Shown here one piece after another: positions 12,341-23,619 of a stretch of 64,000 nucleotides of DNA (positions are counted from its first letter, which is position 1; every line of letters starts with the position of its first letter). The stretch is from positions 16,133,531-16,197,530 of the forward strand of contig NC_092348.1 of assembly GCF_963676685.1 (NCBI RefSeq), given 5' to 3'. The notes under the pieces were generated by a model. That model saw only the letters and a list, made by a program, of their open reading frames with translations. It was not told the DNA's origin and ran no database searches. The stretch comes from Mytilus edulis (taxonomy: Eukaryota > Mollusca > Bivalvia > Mytilida > Mytilidae). A program made the translations under genes and the position numbers.

Positions 12341-13865
12341 AATTTAAGTCCAAAATTTCTCTTCAAACCGGGAAAAAACCATGAAAAACGTTGATGAGAT
12401 CACGTGACTAAATTATGTCTATGATATGATAAACAAGATAATCAAAAGACACGTTACACCAAAACTATTATTATCACTTTATTAAGGCTAATCTAGTTAC
12501 ATATACCTCTAGCTTATATAAAACTGATAATAATGGGGTTTTGTATGTCGTAAGAATAGGCGAGTGATATGAGAGCCAAACTTACATTTTTAATGCATCT
12601 ACCTAACACACGGCTAAATTATATATCACTGGAAAGCTAAGAATGTGTACTTTCTAAATATCCCGGTCGTCAAAAGAAATTATGGTGCATATTTTTTTAA
12701 ATCGAGGTCAAAGGTCATAGGTGCAATTTCAATTCACAGATACTTCCAGTAGAAAAATCGAGTTAAAACAAATGCAAAAACGAAACAATTTTATGGGAAT
12801 GCTGTATTACTGTTGGGAAAATATATTTCTTTCATAGTATTAATTGATTTTGGTTGATTTTAACGGTAACGCATGTTACGTAACGTTTTCTCTCGGAGTC
12901 TTTGAAAATCAACCATTAAGTCACACAAATGTATCTGTAGTCGCCCTTGCATTATCTTAATCTTATAATACCTCCATATCATTTGAATGCACGTATTTAC
13001 AAACATATATCTGCAAATTTGATATAAATAATCCAAAACAAAATATTTGAAGCAAGGGGAAAACATAACATATATTATGACGTATTTTTAATTGTTTAGA
13101 AAAGTCCCATGATGAGCTGTACATTAAGATTGAGGAAGTGTACGGTTTCCTGTTAGTTTGAAAGCCTGGCAACCGCTTCAAGATCAGACAACCATAGGGC
13201 AGATTTATTTTTATCATTGTAGTGCAATATGTGAAGTCTGGATCATACCGCAATTTCATTTACATTACTAAATCAGATATGATAAGATTACTAACTAACA
13301 TTACTAAAATGAGTAAAGTGCTACTAGTATATTTATATCAACAAATTGACAATTTCAATATAAAACATCACAAGGAAAAAATTATCACTCATTATACGTC
13401 AAATTGTGTTTGGTTTTACTAGTCGGCCGCCGTGTATCATGAGATATCTAATTAGTCAAACAACACTTGACAAAATAGTTTGTACTTTTTTTAAATTACG
13501 CTAGTGATAACGTTCGGCTACTTTGACACTAAGTATTTAATTAATTTACTTCTTTATATCTTGTTTCACCGCTTCAAACGGAGGACAAGCTTATGCTTAT
13601 ATCTTATATTGAATCTTTTATTTGGCTTTTTTATGTTAAAATCCCGTTAGTGTATAACCTAAATGATCGAAACGTCGGACCAATAGGACGTTGGACCATT
13701 TAGGTGTCGGAATATTATAGCTTCATTTTAACTTGTAATCTCATCATTCTTATCGGTCAACATATCCATACAAAGACAAATTCCTTGGCATGGGCATATA
13801 TCAGTACAGCAGAGGTTAATATGCTCAAAACGAACACAAGATCTACTGTATACAGATTGAATTAA

Positions 13866-14190
13866 AAGTGGAAATGGACATGAGAGATTTGTCAAAGAGA
13901 CACCAACCCGTTCAAAAAGCAGGCAACGACTGAAGACCACCAATGGGTCATCAATGCAGCAAGAAACTCCCAAACCCGGAGTCGTTTTTCAGCTGGCCCC
14001 TAAACAAAAATGTACTAGTTTGAAATGATAATGGACGTCATACAAAGCTTCGAAATATACTCAAGAAATTCAAATAAAAATCATACAAACCTAAGAAAGG
14101 CCAGAGGACTCTGACTTGGGACAGGCGCAAAATTGCGGCGGGGTTAAACATGTTTTTGGTAATCTCAACCATCCCCCTATACCTAATGCG
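13866..14190 (+). repeat. dispersed repeat family B, copy 2, with adjoining antisense fragment
   Basis: Contains GGAAATGGACATGAGAG, ACCACCAATGGGTC, CAGCTGGCCCCTAA and ATAATGGACGTCATAC, the most complete family B copy here. It is followed by a piece (14090-14180) with GACTTGGGACAGGCGCAAA, the reverse complement of part of another mussel repeat. Confidence 0.75.
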
Positions 14191-14403
14191 CGAACAGATC
14201 AAATCTTGTAGAAATTTGGATGACATCATACCGGACCGATGTTGCCTTTTAGCCAACCAAAGTCATACGGAGAACTTTTATTGTTTCTGTAGTTAGTTCG
14301 ACATTGTCTTGGATAACATTCTGACCCCCCAATAGAAAATTAATGCCATGTAGAATGTATGCCCCATTTTCATTTTTTCTAATCTCCTGATCAGTCAAAC
14401 TTG

Positions 14404-15612
14404 TTAATAGTTATCAAAGGTGTGTCCATAAATACGGTGCATTTGTAATGATAAACCTAAATGAAAAAGAGTAAAAAAATTATTGATAGATAATATACAT
14501 TCTACTAAAACCATACATCTAAGAACTTTGTCAAAAGGAATATCGTACGCTTTATTAACTGCCGCAGATGCGCAATCATCAAAAAAACCATACAGAAAGG
14601 TTTTTAAAGCAGGTGGCATAATTTCAATTGAATAATCCTCTGATTGGATAACAACTTTATCCTATATCTGCTTCCATAAAGTACTAGTAGCTGCATAAAG
14701 TGCTTGCAACCAGTTTCGCAGTCACTGCTCAGATCTTTAAATTTGACAGACTGTATATATATAACAGTTTTAAACGGGTAATTTTCCGTCATTACGGCAT
14801 AAGACAAAATTATAGAGCTACTGTATATAATATTGGATGTACCTTGGCCTTGTTGAGGCTGTATATATACATGTAACTATGAATTGACCATATATTTTTA
14901 GTTTTTGTTGAAGCTGATAATATGTTTTGTAGTTTTCTCGGCTGCGATCCCCGAGCAGAATTAAGCCCGGTAAACTGGTAAAGTAAATAAAGCTGTTAAC
15001 CAGAATACTTCCTTATGTACAGGCACGTCATCTTTAATCGTCGAAAGTTTAGTAAAAGCTGTTTTATGTTCAGAATTAAATAGCTCTTTACTTTCTGATT
15101 TAAAATTTTGTAGCAAATATTTAGCGATACAAGCTCGATGGTATAAAGATTTAATAGTACAATTATCATGAGTTATTTTGTAAATCAGATCATTGTAGGA
15201 GATATATGTAGTAACACTCAATACACCTTGAGTTTGCTCCTCAGAGGATACCTTATGAATTTGTGTAACTTGCTTATAGGCTTTATACATTTGCAAAATA
15301 TGCAGACAAATCGGAATGAGTTGTAGATCTACTGCCCTTGTTGATATATGAGAAGAGACTGGTCGGTAGAATTGGTACATGTAGTACAAAGTCTTTGCAC
15401 AGACAAAATAGAAGATGATAAGTTGTGCTTACTTTTGAAGTATTTATAGAAACTCTTATGATATTTTGTATTTTCAAATGGGATGATTTCATTATTTTCA
15501 TATTCATCGACCAGTCTTCTGTAAACTTTATCTTTTCGTTTTCCCACTGCTGCAATACAACTGTATCTTCATTTAAGTGTTTAACTACATAGTTTATATG
15601 TAGTAAATACAT
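14404..15612 (-). pseudogene. decayed coding region with zinc-binding-like motifs, family unnamed
   Basis: On the minus strand three overlapping frames each carry plausible protein pieces. From 15612: a Glu/Lys-rich start with TKYHKSFYKYFKSKHNL and CTTC; then FVCIFCK and a second LYHRACIAKYL block; and at 14619-14404 a piece ending FHLGLSLQMHRIYGHTF. Paired CxxC and YHxxC motifs followed by an HLGL block recall a repetitive, uncharacterised transposon-like family of molluscs and cnidarians. That link is from memory and weak. Frame changes show it is broken, and no intact product is expected. Confidence 0.4.
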
Positions 15613-16654
15613 GACAGACTATGCATCTGTGTCAATCAATGGATAGTTTTTGCTGTTTAGCATAGGAAGGGTTTCATTGTGAACTTGACTGTGAAAATTT
15701 GACGACTCGGTAAATGTTCTACAATTTTCCGATACGATTCCTTATTTAGAAAGGGGTGAATTCTACAGAACTCAAAAACCATGTTTTACTTTGATTTGAT
15801 CTTAATTTCGGACGATTTTATATCTATTTATGCTACACTGAAGTTAAAGATAGAAGTTAAACCGTTTAAATATGATTTATCGTACTCCAATAGCACTATT
15901 TGTACACGGAAATCGACTAACATATTCAGTAAAAAAACGATAACGAAATAGATAAGGGATTCCGGAAACTATAGTGATTTTACCCAACATCATAAAATTG
16001 CAGAAATTCGTGATTTTAAGAAATGTTGAGATAAAGTCTTGATCTTGAATGAAAAAACGATAACTGATGAGTAATTTGGTGTGTTCTAAAACGGAAACAG
16101 TGCAAAAGCATTTAATAAAAATTAAATTGTAGATCCGAAAAGGTCAGGATTATGAAAATTTTCGTACAAAATGTCAAATATTTAGAAGGAATGCAAAAGC
16201 ATGCGGACTTACAGTTGTAATTATTGTTTTTCATTATTTTAAGAATCTAATTCACTTAATTATTCTGTCTAAAAGAAGAGATACGACTAATTTCCTTTGC
16301 CTGAAAAACACGTCGTAATTTTATAATTTTCAACTTATTTCTGAAATAAAGTTAACGTCAATTTTACAAAAACTGCACCGTACGATTTTGTGACGACCGG
16401 GCAAAAATCAAAGTTAAATCATTATTCTTTCATTTAAAAAAAAAATTAGCCGTGTGTTAGGTGGGTGCATTAAAGTCCTTAACTAGACGTCTTTTTCAAA
16501 TATTACACTCGCCTAGAAGTTACAATAATCTTAGAGAAATTATTGTACGGTAAAATGGGTGTTTTAGAAGTAAACATAGGAGTACAAATACGATTGAAAA
16601 CAAGTCTTTGTGTTTGTTTTCCTCACACATCGTGGTCAACATAATAGAGTTTTC

Positions 16655-16760
16655 TGCGACTGTCATACAAACGAGAGTTTTAGCTAGCTATAAAATCAGG
16701 TTTAATCCACCATTTTCTACATAACAAAATGTCTGTACCAAGTCAGGAATATGACAGTTG
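16655..16760 (-). repeat. dispersed repeat family F fragment
   Basis: The strand shown reads CTGTACCAAGTCAGGAATATG. This is the complement of the block at about 24190 and 28500 that reads CATATTCCTGAC-TTGGTAC. The adjoining TTAGCTAGCTATAAA also occurs inverted near 28560. Confidence 0.6.
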
Positions 16761-16943
16761 TCATCCATTCGTTTGATGCGTTTGAGCGTTTGATTTTCCA
16801 ACTATATAAGGGACTTCTCGTTTTGAATTTTCCTTGTAGTTTGGTATTTTTTGTGATTTTACATTTTTTGTATTTTGCAAACAAAAGCAATGTGATGGGC
16901 AATTATTTTGATTGCTTTCTTTTGAGTTCCAGGAGAAAATCAA

Positions 16944-17408
16944 TTATCTTTTAATGTACTGTTCTAGAAAACATCTACAATCGTCTTTTTTGTTTATGTT
17001 TACTAATGTTCCACGATTTCCAGTACTAGTAATAAATATCATTGTGTCTGCTTCCTCGTAATAACACGGACTGTGATCATCATGGTCATCATCAGAATTT
17101 GTCACAACACTTTCGCCTCTTTTCGCAAAACTCATTTTGTCAGATTGAATCGAGCAATTTTTTGGCGAGGAAATGAAACAATTCTGTCTTGTTTTCGTCC
17201 ACTCTAAAGAAGCTTGACCAAGCTTTCTGAGTCTTACTGGTGCCAAAAACTTTCCGCCTGGATCCAGCACCCCTCGCTTTACGTATTGTAACGCCGTAGG
17301 GTTATGTTTAGTTCTTGTATACCTTAAACCGTGTAATAAAACAATTCGTATAATAGTGTGACTTTGACTGTTTATAGTTTCACCGGTCAAAGTTACACCA
17401 ATATACAA
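16944..17408 (-). pseudogene. unidentified open frame, possible transposon-derived fragment
   Basis: A 154-codon frame of unknown function. Its central part is rich in Asp and His (NSDDDHDDHSP), followed by CYYEEADTMIFITSTGNRGT. A (H)EEADT motif is one I associate with the C-terminal part of a repetitive uncharacterised metazoan family, possibly the same one as the decayed region at 14.4-15.6 kb. The order here would not be collinear with it. The start codon is unsupported and the frame could be chance. Confidence 0.3.
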
Positions 17409-17409
17409 G

Positions 17410-19316
17410 AAAGGACTGTACTATCAAGACAAGACTACTAAATACTACTTAATATAGCCACAACATTATTTTTTCTATAAGGGATCGTTGAGCCTCTAGC
17501 TTTTGGTGAATATTAATGAGAAAGTTGGATATGCAATATATAATTGATTAATTACGTATATGAAATATTTATCATATGTTACAAATAAAACTGTCTAATT
17601 ATAGTCAATATATTTCTGGGTAGTTGCCTGATCCTCTTGCACAATGTATTTTTATCAGCGGAAAAAAATTGGGAACCTTTATATAGATACGGAAATAACG
17701 GACAGTCTTCTTTCTTTAACTGACGGTTGTTATGACGCGGTAATATTCTATATTTTCATCAGTAATAATAATGCATCTGCTTTTAATATACTATACGGAA
17801 AAAACAGAGTATCCTAAATTTCAGTCCTTCTGTATGCTGGAACTGGCTGGTCAGTACAAGTATTCTATATAACTAAGTCTTGCTTGTTGTTTTCATCCGA
17901 AAGTAAACTCTATACGGTATCTAACCCGATACGTAATTTATTTGTACGATAATTAATTATAGTCGTATTACCTATTTGTCAATCAACACTCTTAATATAA
18001 ATAACTTATAGCAGTTTTTGTAATTATATGACTAAGTCTATTCATTTATTCAAATTCTCCGTTAAAGTGGAGAGAACTTGACAATAATTTATAATATTGA
18101 CAAGTGAATAAATTCCTTTGTTTTTAGGAACTTTTCACAAGAAATAAATATACATATATTTTTCCTTAAATATTACGTATTTGCTTTAGCTAAATATATA
18201 TATTTAATTTCAACTTTTGTACTTCTGAACCTTAATTGTTATGTATGAACACCGTTCACAATTTATTACGTAATCAAGGTGCAAGTATAGGACACCCTCT
18301 TTGTATTATTTAATTAATTTCTCTTTCAGAAATATTCTTCCTCTAGAAACCTTTCCTTGTTTCTCTATTAGACAAATAATTAAAACTGCTCTTGCCTTCC
18401 GCCTAGCAGTTCTCTTTATTTTTAGCTTCGTTTCCGCCTTGAGCCTTGAAGCCAGACTGCCCAACCCAGTCTATGCAGGATGTTTTATAATAGTATTTAC
18501 GCGCTCTATCCTCGTGCTTCTCACAAGGTCACCTATGGTTACCTCAACAACCAATCATCCAATCAGAAACGGATTTCTACGGGAAACGTCATATTTCCGT
18601 TTCCTACCTGAACAGACTTTTGTAAATGTGTCTTTATTCCGTATTTAAGTCGTCGTAACACTTGTATAATTATATTCTAGACATGGAGAGGAATTTAAGC
18701 ATATCTCGTATATTATGATACGAGTTTTCTAAGTTATCAGCCGCATGAAATAGCTATGAATATTGTGCCGTCTAAATACCGATTGGAACAACGTCAGTTT
18801 GTTATCAACTCTAGACCGCATATTTGTATATTCAGCTGTCACCTTCTATTAAAATTGTTATGAAGTTATTCTTTGGATTATGAGTGTTCCATGGGCTTTT
18901 AATTTAAGCTGGTAATACTCGTGCAAGCTGAGAACGACGATTATTGCATCCAGATTATCTACCTTGTTCTAGACAGTGTTTGTTTACGTCACATTCCAAA
19001 GAATGACAATGACATAGATGTGTGTAAAATTACAATACACATCTTTAAACGTTATAAAGTTTGTAACAAAACCGATGTTACTATGAATTTCTACCACTAC
19101 AACAATATATAATATATGAGAATACATATTCTTTATCAACTTTGAGCATTACGACTCTTCGTGTAACGAAAATAAATAGAAAAACAGCCTCGCTGTTCGA
19201 GTTTTTTTTTTTCTAAACACGATAGTTTTTGTAAGACCTCTTCAGGTTCCTGTGCGTACAATAATTTTTCATATAGATATTCGGCGTAAGGTACATGAGT
19301 CATGACAGTGACAGTA
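17410..19316. other. no gene recognised; CCAAT/TATA-like patch at 18.55 kb
   Basis: AT-rich spacer apart from a more GC-rich patch at about 18380-18620. That patch contains two CCAAT-like sites (AACCAATCATCCAATCAG) and a later TATTTAAG. A 115-codon frame at 18301-18648 has no recognisable domain and I do not call it. Confidence 0.4.
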
Positions 19317-19836
19317 TTTATGCTTTTAGACTGTTTTCTATGTAAATAACATAGTTAATGTCTACTCTTGAATGTTTTGACGTAAGGTGGATAATGTAAG
19401 GCAAAATCACATATTTTACGTATTCATCAAAAGTGTATATTTCACGCGGTTAATTGACTATAGCCGCACCATCAACTACTATCATGTCTGTTTAAGGTTC
19501 TTCTTGGTAAATCTCCCTTAGCTTCTAGCGAACTTCCATAAGCTGTGGTGACTTAACGTCACTATTGATTTTTCCACTTTGAGACTAAGAAGGGGGAAAT
19601 TTCTTGACAGAAAATGTCTCCGAAGTCATTGTCTGCTTTGACAAGATAGTGAAAAGCCTAGACTGCAATCTTCTTAGGCAAGTTTAAGCTTGCTTTTTGT
19701 TTCACATGACTTTTTCTTTGGTTGGATACTGAACAACAGACAATTGTTTTTCTTAATAGGTTTATAAAGTCTTGCCTTGTTCTGCATTCGGATTCAGTAG
19801 TCAGCATACTGATTGCATCCAGTTTGTATAATTTGT
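19317..19836 (-). repeat. segmental duplicate of 11595-12066 (longer copy)
   Basis: High identity to the copy 7.7 kb upstream, in the same orientation, with one extra stretch of about 43 bases near 19520-19562. It overlaps the end of the hypothetical minus-strand frame. Confidence 0.85.
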
Positions 19837-20086
19837 GACATTTTTTCTGTGCCTGGTTGTACAATATCTTTAACATCTTGTAGATATCTTCAGAATCCTC
19901 AAGAAATTGATTTCCATAATCATTAATGACAGTTTTGAGACTACTCACTTTGTCAATAAAATCTTGTTGCATAGACATATAAATGTCATGATGCCTCTCA
20001 TCTGCTCTCTTTCTTCTAGACGAACTTTCTTCGAACTGGCTTGTTCTTGAGGCGAGTAGAATGCACCTGTGCAGAAGAAGAATCAA
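19658..20086 (-). CDS. hypothetical partial coding exon (duplicated 3' end)
   Basis: A 142-codon frame of unknown function. It is basic near the start (SSRRKRADERHH), then mostly helical-looking and charged, with several cysteines towards the end (IVCCSV). Its last third and its stop codon are duplicated at 11.9-12.06 kb, where frame and stop are preserved despite base changes. No membrane segment is evident after the first residues. It could be the last exon of a gene or a fragment of a repetitive element; no neighbouring exon was recognised. Confidence 0.35.
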   Translation of the reverse strand: MILLLHRCILLASRTSQFEESSSRRKRADERHHDIYMSMQQDFIDKVSSLKTVINDYGNQFLEDSEDIYKMLKILYNQAQKKCHKLYKLDAISMLTTESECRTRQDFINLLRKTIVCCSVSNQRKSHVKQKASLNLPKKIAV

Positions 20087-20230
20087 GCTGTGTCAATCTT
20101 TCTTCTTATAGGTTTTCCGGGTTTTTTTTAATTGAAACACCGCCAAATCACCAGCTCAGCAAAAAGGCTTTCTTTCATTATATTTTCCTCCTGTGAACAA
20201 CTGCTTTCGAGCTTTGTTTGTCTTCTTTTT

Positions 20231-20503
20231 ATGCCCCACCTACGATAGTAGAGGGGCATTATGTTTTCTGATCTGTGCGTCCGTTCGTTAGTCCGTCCGT
20301 CTGTCCTGCTTCAGGTTAAAGTTTTTGGTAAAGGTAGTTTTGATGAAGTTGAAGTCCAATCAAACTTAGTACACATGTTCCCTATGATATGATCTTTCTA
20401 ATTTTAATGCCAAAATCGAGTTTTTACCATAATGTCACGGTCCACTGAACATAGAAAATGATAGTGCGAGTGGGGCATTCGTGTACTGGGGACACACTCT
20501 TGT
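20231..20503. repeat. bivalve dispersed repeat (GCCCCACC...GTGGGGCAT ends)
   Basis: Begins ATGCCCCACCTACGATAGTA, runs through CCGTCCGTCTGTCC and ends GTGGGGCATTCGTGTACTGG plus about 15 bases. I recall this unit as one of the commonest short repeats in bivalve genomes. Its two ends share GGGGCAT-like motifs in inverted orientation, so a MITE is possible. Confidence 0.75.
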
Positions 20504-20509
20504 TTATCT

Positions 20510-22010
20510 CTGTTTATGTTGTATACCGCTCCAAGACGGGTGATACTTCATCTCTTGTGCTATAATATCACCACTACTCAGCTTTACCAACAGTTGTTTA
20601 TCCTGAAGAACTATTGCTGGTCTTTAGAACAAGGAGTGCACCTAAAAGGTTTAGGAGACTTACATTCACTCAAAATTTTAGATAGCATCGGTGACATATG
20701 GCGTTTATGGGCTCTCGCAAGTTTTGTATTATTGAACTTTATCCTGCACTAATTATGGTACCTGATATTTTCCTTTTTCATTGTGCTTTCAATACCATAT
20801 GCGTGGTTTAATCGCCGATTATCTAGAGGGATAGGGAGGGTATTTAATCCATGAAAAAGGGGGATATTTTTGCCCCAACATTGTATATCCTTCATCTGAC
20901 GATTTCATTTCAGTAGGTCTGTTGTGACCTCCTGACACACACAACATTTTGTCCATATAGTTTCCCCAACTATCTGCCGAGAAAGCTGATAAGTTAGTTC
21001 TTTTTGCCGTTTTAAAAATAAAATAACTAATATATAAATAAACATGAATGGATTAACGCAACAAAAAGCAACGTCACAGGTAAATTTCAAGATTAGTTTT
21101 CAAATTATGTTATTCGGATGTATTTAATAACTATATTATTATAAAATTGCGTTATAGCAATAGGGATAAAATTCCTTCAACTCAATATCCATTCAGAATT
21201 ACAAACAAAACTTCAGACGAAATACACGAACGTTGGATAGACAAATACCGAGACACGTCTTATAACAATGCGAATTCACACTCAGTAAAACAGTAAACTC
21301 TGATAACTCTGCGACTTCAGGAGGCATATAGCAATCTAACCTAATGAAGCAATAGAAGATTAGTCGGCGCTCGGCGGAATATAACGTCCGACATTATTAG
21401 GGTTATGAAACAGTCATATTCGGGATATTCATAAAAACCAGGAATGAGTAATCGACCGATATATGACTGAAAGTGATGTTTTATCTTTATTTACAATGAT
21501 TTACTCCATCTTAATACATTTTGGATACAATACAAGCAAAAGGGATCAAACATTTGATGTTTTTTTTCTCTGAAAAGACGTTATTTTGAAAATCCAAGAT
21601 GACCGCCATGATCGGATGAATTTTTTGTGTGGCTACCCCCTAATATGCTTACATACGCATAAAAGCACGTTCTTACAACGTGTCATGCTTGTATCACAAT
21701 TTGCATGATTTGTGTGGTAAATGTTTAACTATAATGACCACATCAACAGCACATAAACAGTAAAATCACAAAAATACTGAACTCATAGGAGAATCCAATC
21801 GGAAAGTCCATAACTTTCACTTGCAGGACAACACTCCACACATTGCGCTTTTTAAATTAGATTTGTTCTATTTTAAAGTTGAAGAAGCAAAACAATGTTC
21901 AGTTTTATCATTGCTACTGTTTAAAAGTAAAAACTATTTTATCATTTATTACATCAGCAATGTTTCCCTTAAAATAAATCATAATTTATGATTTCTTCTT
22001 TTTCAATTTT
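20510..22010. other. non-coding; repeat remnants
   Basis: Contains a stretch at about 21181-21300 with GACACGTCTTATAACAATG that also occurs, diverged, near 24070 (family F region). No exon is recognised before the lectin promoter. Confidence 0.5.
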
Positions 22011-22229
22011 CATTCTTGCATAATTTGACTATGTATACAGATTATACTACGCACTAACGTTGTATTTAATCATAATCTTATTGTAACAGGAACATGTTTC
22101 TTTTCCTCTTGATTAACTTATCTGCAAAGAGTGGATTGAACAAAGTATATATATATAAAGCGCAGGCAATCGTCAGATAGATTAAAGGGTAATTCTAAAA
22201 TTATCTGCAAACAGGTTGAATAGAAAACA
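22011..22229 (+). promoter_or_regulatory. lectin gene promoter with TATA box
   Basis: TATA box TATATATAAAG at 22150-22160, about 70 bases before the ATG at 22230. The block aligns with 7832-8047, so promoter and leader were duplicated together. Shared elements upstream of the TATA box are candidates for tissue-specific control; which tissue cannot be read from sequence. Confidence 0.75.
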
Positions 22230-22296
22230 ATGAATAATATTAGTGTGGCAGTGTTGGTGGCTTTAGTTCTTATTGAATCATTTGCTGTTCAAAGTA
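22230..22296 (+). CDS. lectin exon 1: signal peptide
   Basis: 67 bases, phase 1 donor GTAAGTAAA at 22297. Same length and phase as the orphan leader exon at 8048-8114. Confidence 0.9.
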
Positions 22297-22995
22297 GTAA
22301 GTAAACATTTTACTGAAAAAAAAGAATAGTTAATATATTGCATATTCATTTTATTCTTTGAAGATTTTTTATTAACTGCCTGTTTTTTTTTTAATTCTTT
22401 CAAGACTATATTCAACGTCAAACAAACTATTTAAATTTATTATATATTATTGAATTATAGTTACTGCAAGAGAAGACGAAAACGATATTCACGAAAAAGT
22501 TGCTTGATATACAAACTGTAAAAGGAAAAAGAAAATATATAGTGTGTTTTTGCGCATTACCCGTGTGACATTTCTCTTACATCTTAAAATTTTTGATATC
22601 CATTCAAAACTATGACGATGCAATTCTTGCCAATGTTTGAACATGACTTACTTTTGGCTTTGAACTTTTCAGTAAATGGGTGTGGCATCATTGTATGTGA
22701 GCACAAGTCTGCGTACATCACATGTCCCGACCCTTTGACAATATCGGTACAATCTGCAATATATGGGCGGTCCACGGATTCATCTGTATGCCCTGGGAGT
22801 GTCAAAACAACTCATTGCGGATCAGAAAGTTCAATCTATAAAGTCAAAAGGCAATGCAATGGCAAAAGTATTTGTTTATTGACAGCAACCAATCGTCAAT
22901 ATGGAGATCCTTGTCGTGGAACAACGAAGTACCTAGAAGTGGAGTACAAGTGCACTTATGATTTGCTTAACCACTACTTTGTCACACGCCGTTAG
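22230..22995 (+). CDS. secreted SUEL/rhamnose-binding-type lectin (two exons)
   Basis: Exon 1 is 22230-22296 and exon 2 is 22673-22995. The donor is GTAAGT, the acceptor TTTTCAG, the intron phase 1. Joined, they encode 129 residues. Residues 1-22 are a signal peptide (core SVAVLVALVL) of the type I recall from mussel foot protein 3. Residues 24-116 form one galactose/rhamnose-binding (SUEL, Gal_Lectin) domain with nine cysteines, the AIYGR motif at 51-55 and YGDPC at 99-103. These are the two signature motifs of rhamnose-binding lectin domains. A short tail ends in RR. An ATTAAA polyadenylation signal lies at 23064. Such lectins bind galactose or rhamnose glycans and act outside the cell in immunity, egg coats or mucus. 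A small extra exon in the 376-base intron is not excluded. Confidence 0.9.
22673..22995 (+). CDS. lectin exon 2: SUEL domain and stop
   Basis: Acceptor AG at 22671-22672. The whole carbohydrate-recognition domain is in this single exon, ending at TAG 22993-22995. Open frame continues upstream into the intron by chance. Confidence 0.92.
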
Positions 22996-23142
22996 TGTGT
23001 TGAAGATATATAATCCATGCGTTTTGTTTTGGCAAACTGCTTTTTTTATAATGTGTACCGAACATTAAAATAATATTGTTTTGGGTCTCTTATTGAATGT
23101 TTTATTTTTCTTTGCTTTGTGTGTATATTAAAATTATTAACC

Positions 23143-23619
23143 TAAGGTGTCATACCACCAATTAAAAGTCCCATCTGTTCAACCAAATTTTACAATTTTC
23201 ACAGCTTTCTAAATATTTTACCTTACTAAGTTTAACTTCATAGAAACCAGGTATATCCTGAATCGTACATGTATCAGCTTTCTACATGCCAATTTTCAAC
23301 AGATGTTTAAAATCATATAAAAAAGAAAAGGTCTTCCGAATAGAGGTACCACTAAAAATAACCTCTGTTTTTTTGGAAATCTTAAATTAGTATACTATGG
23401 AGTGCATTAATCCTCAACTTTGAATGCAAACTCAAAAACAAGTAAATTTTAGCTCAAAATGGTCTTAATATATTTCTCTTTCACCAAAAGTTTCATTTCT
23501 GCCAATTTGTTGGTTAGTTTAAGTAAACAAGGACATGAAACGCACTATTTTTTGTCCGATTAGGCATACTTTCACATACGTTCTAAATTTGAGGGAGTAA
23601 TTGGTGGTATGACACCTTA
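23143..23619. mobile_element. MITE with 22-bp perfect terminal inverted repeats
   Basis: Starts TAAGGTGTCATACCACCAAT and ends with its exact complement at 23598-23619 (22 bp each). It is about 477 bp long with no coding content. A TA or TAA/TTA target duplication is possible, but the terminus is palindromic with it, so the superfamily is not decided. Confidence 0.85.

Larger units (their letters stand above)
12545..16520 (-). mobile_element. possible 4-kb terminal-inverted-repeat element, decayed
   Basis: Sequence at about 12548-12700 reappears inverted at about 16376-16520. Shared blocks include CACCTAACACACGGCTAA, AGGCGAGTG and GACGACCGGG in matching order, at moderate identity. Between the arms on the minus strand lies a degraded coding region (15612-14404), and family B has inserted at 13866. 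This suggests an old DNA transposon or foldback element, but termini and target duplication are not resolved. Confidence 0.45.

Noticed and set aside
18301-18648. 115-codon plus-strand frame
   Set aside because: No ATG near its start, no domain or splice evidence; read as chance frame in a GC-richer patch.
22612-22672. Extension of the lectin frame upstream of exon 2 with its own Met
   Set aside because: It crosses a good acceptor (TTTTCAG) and phase-matched joining to the 22230 leader gives a standard secreted lectin.
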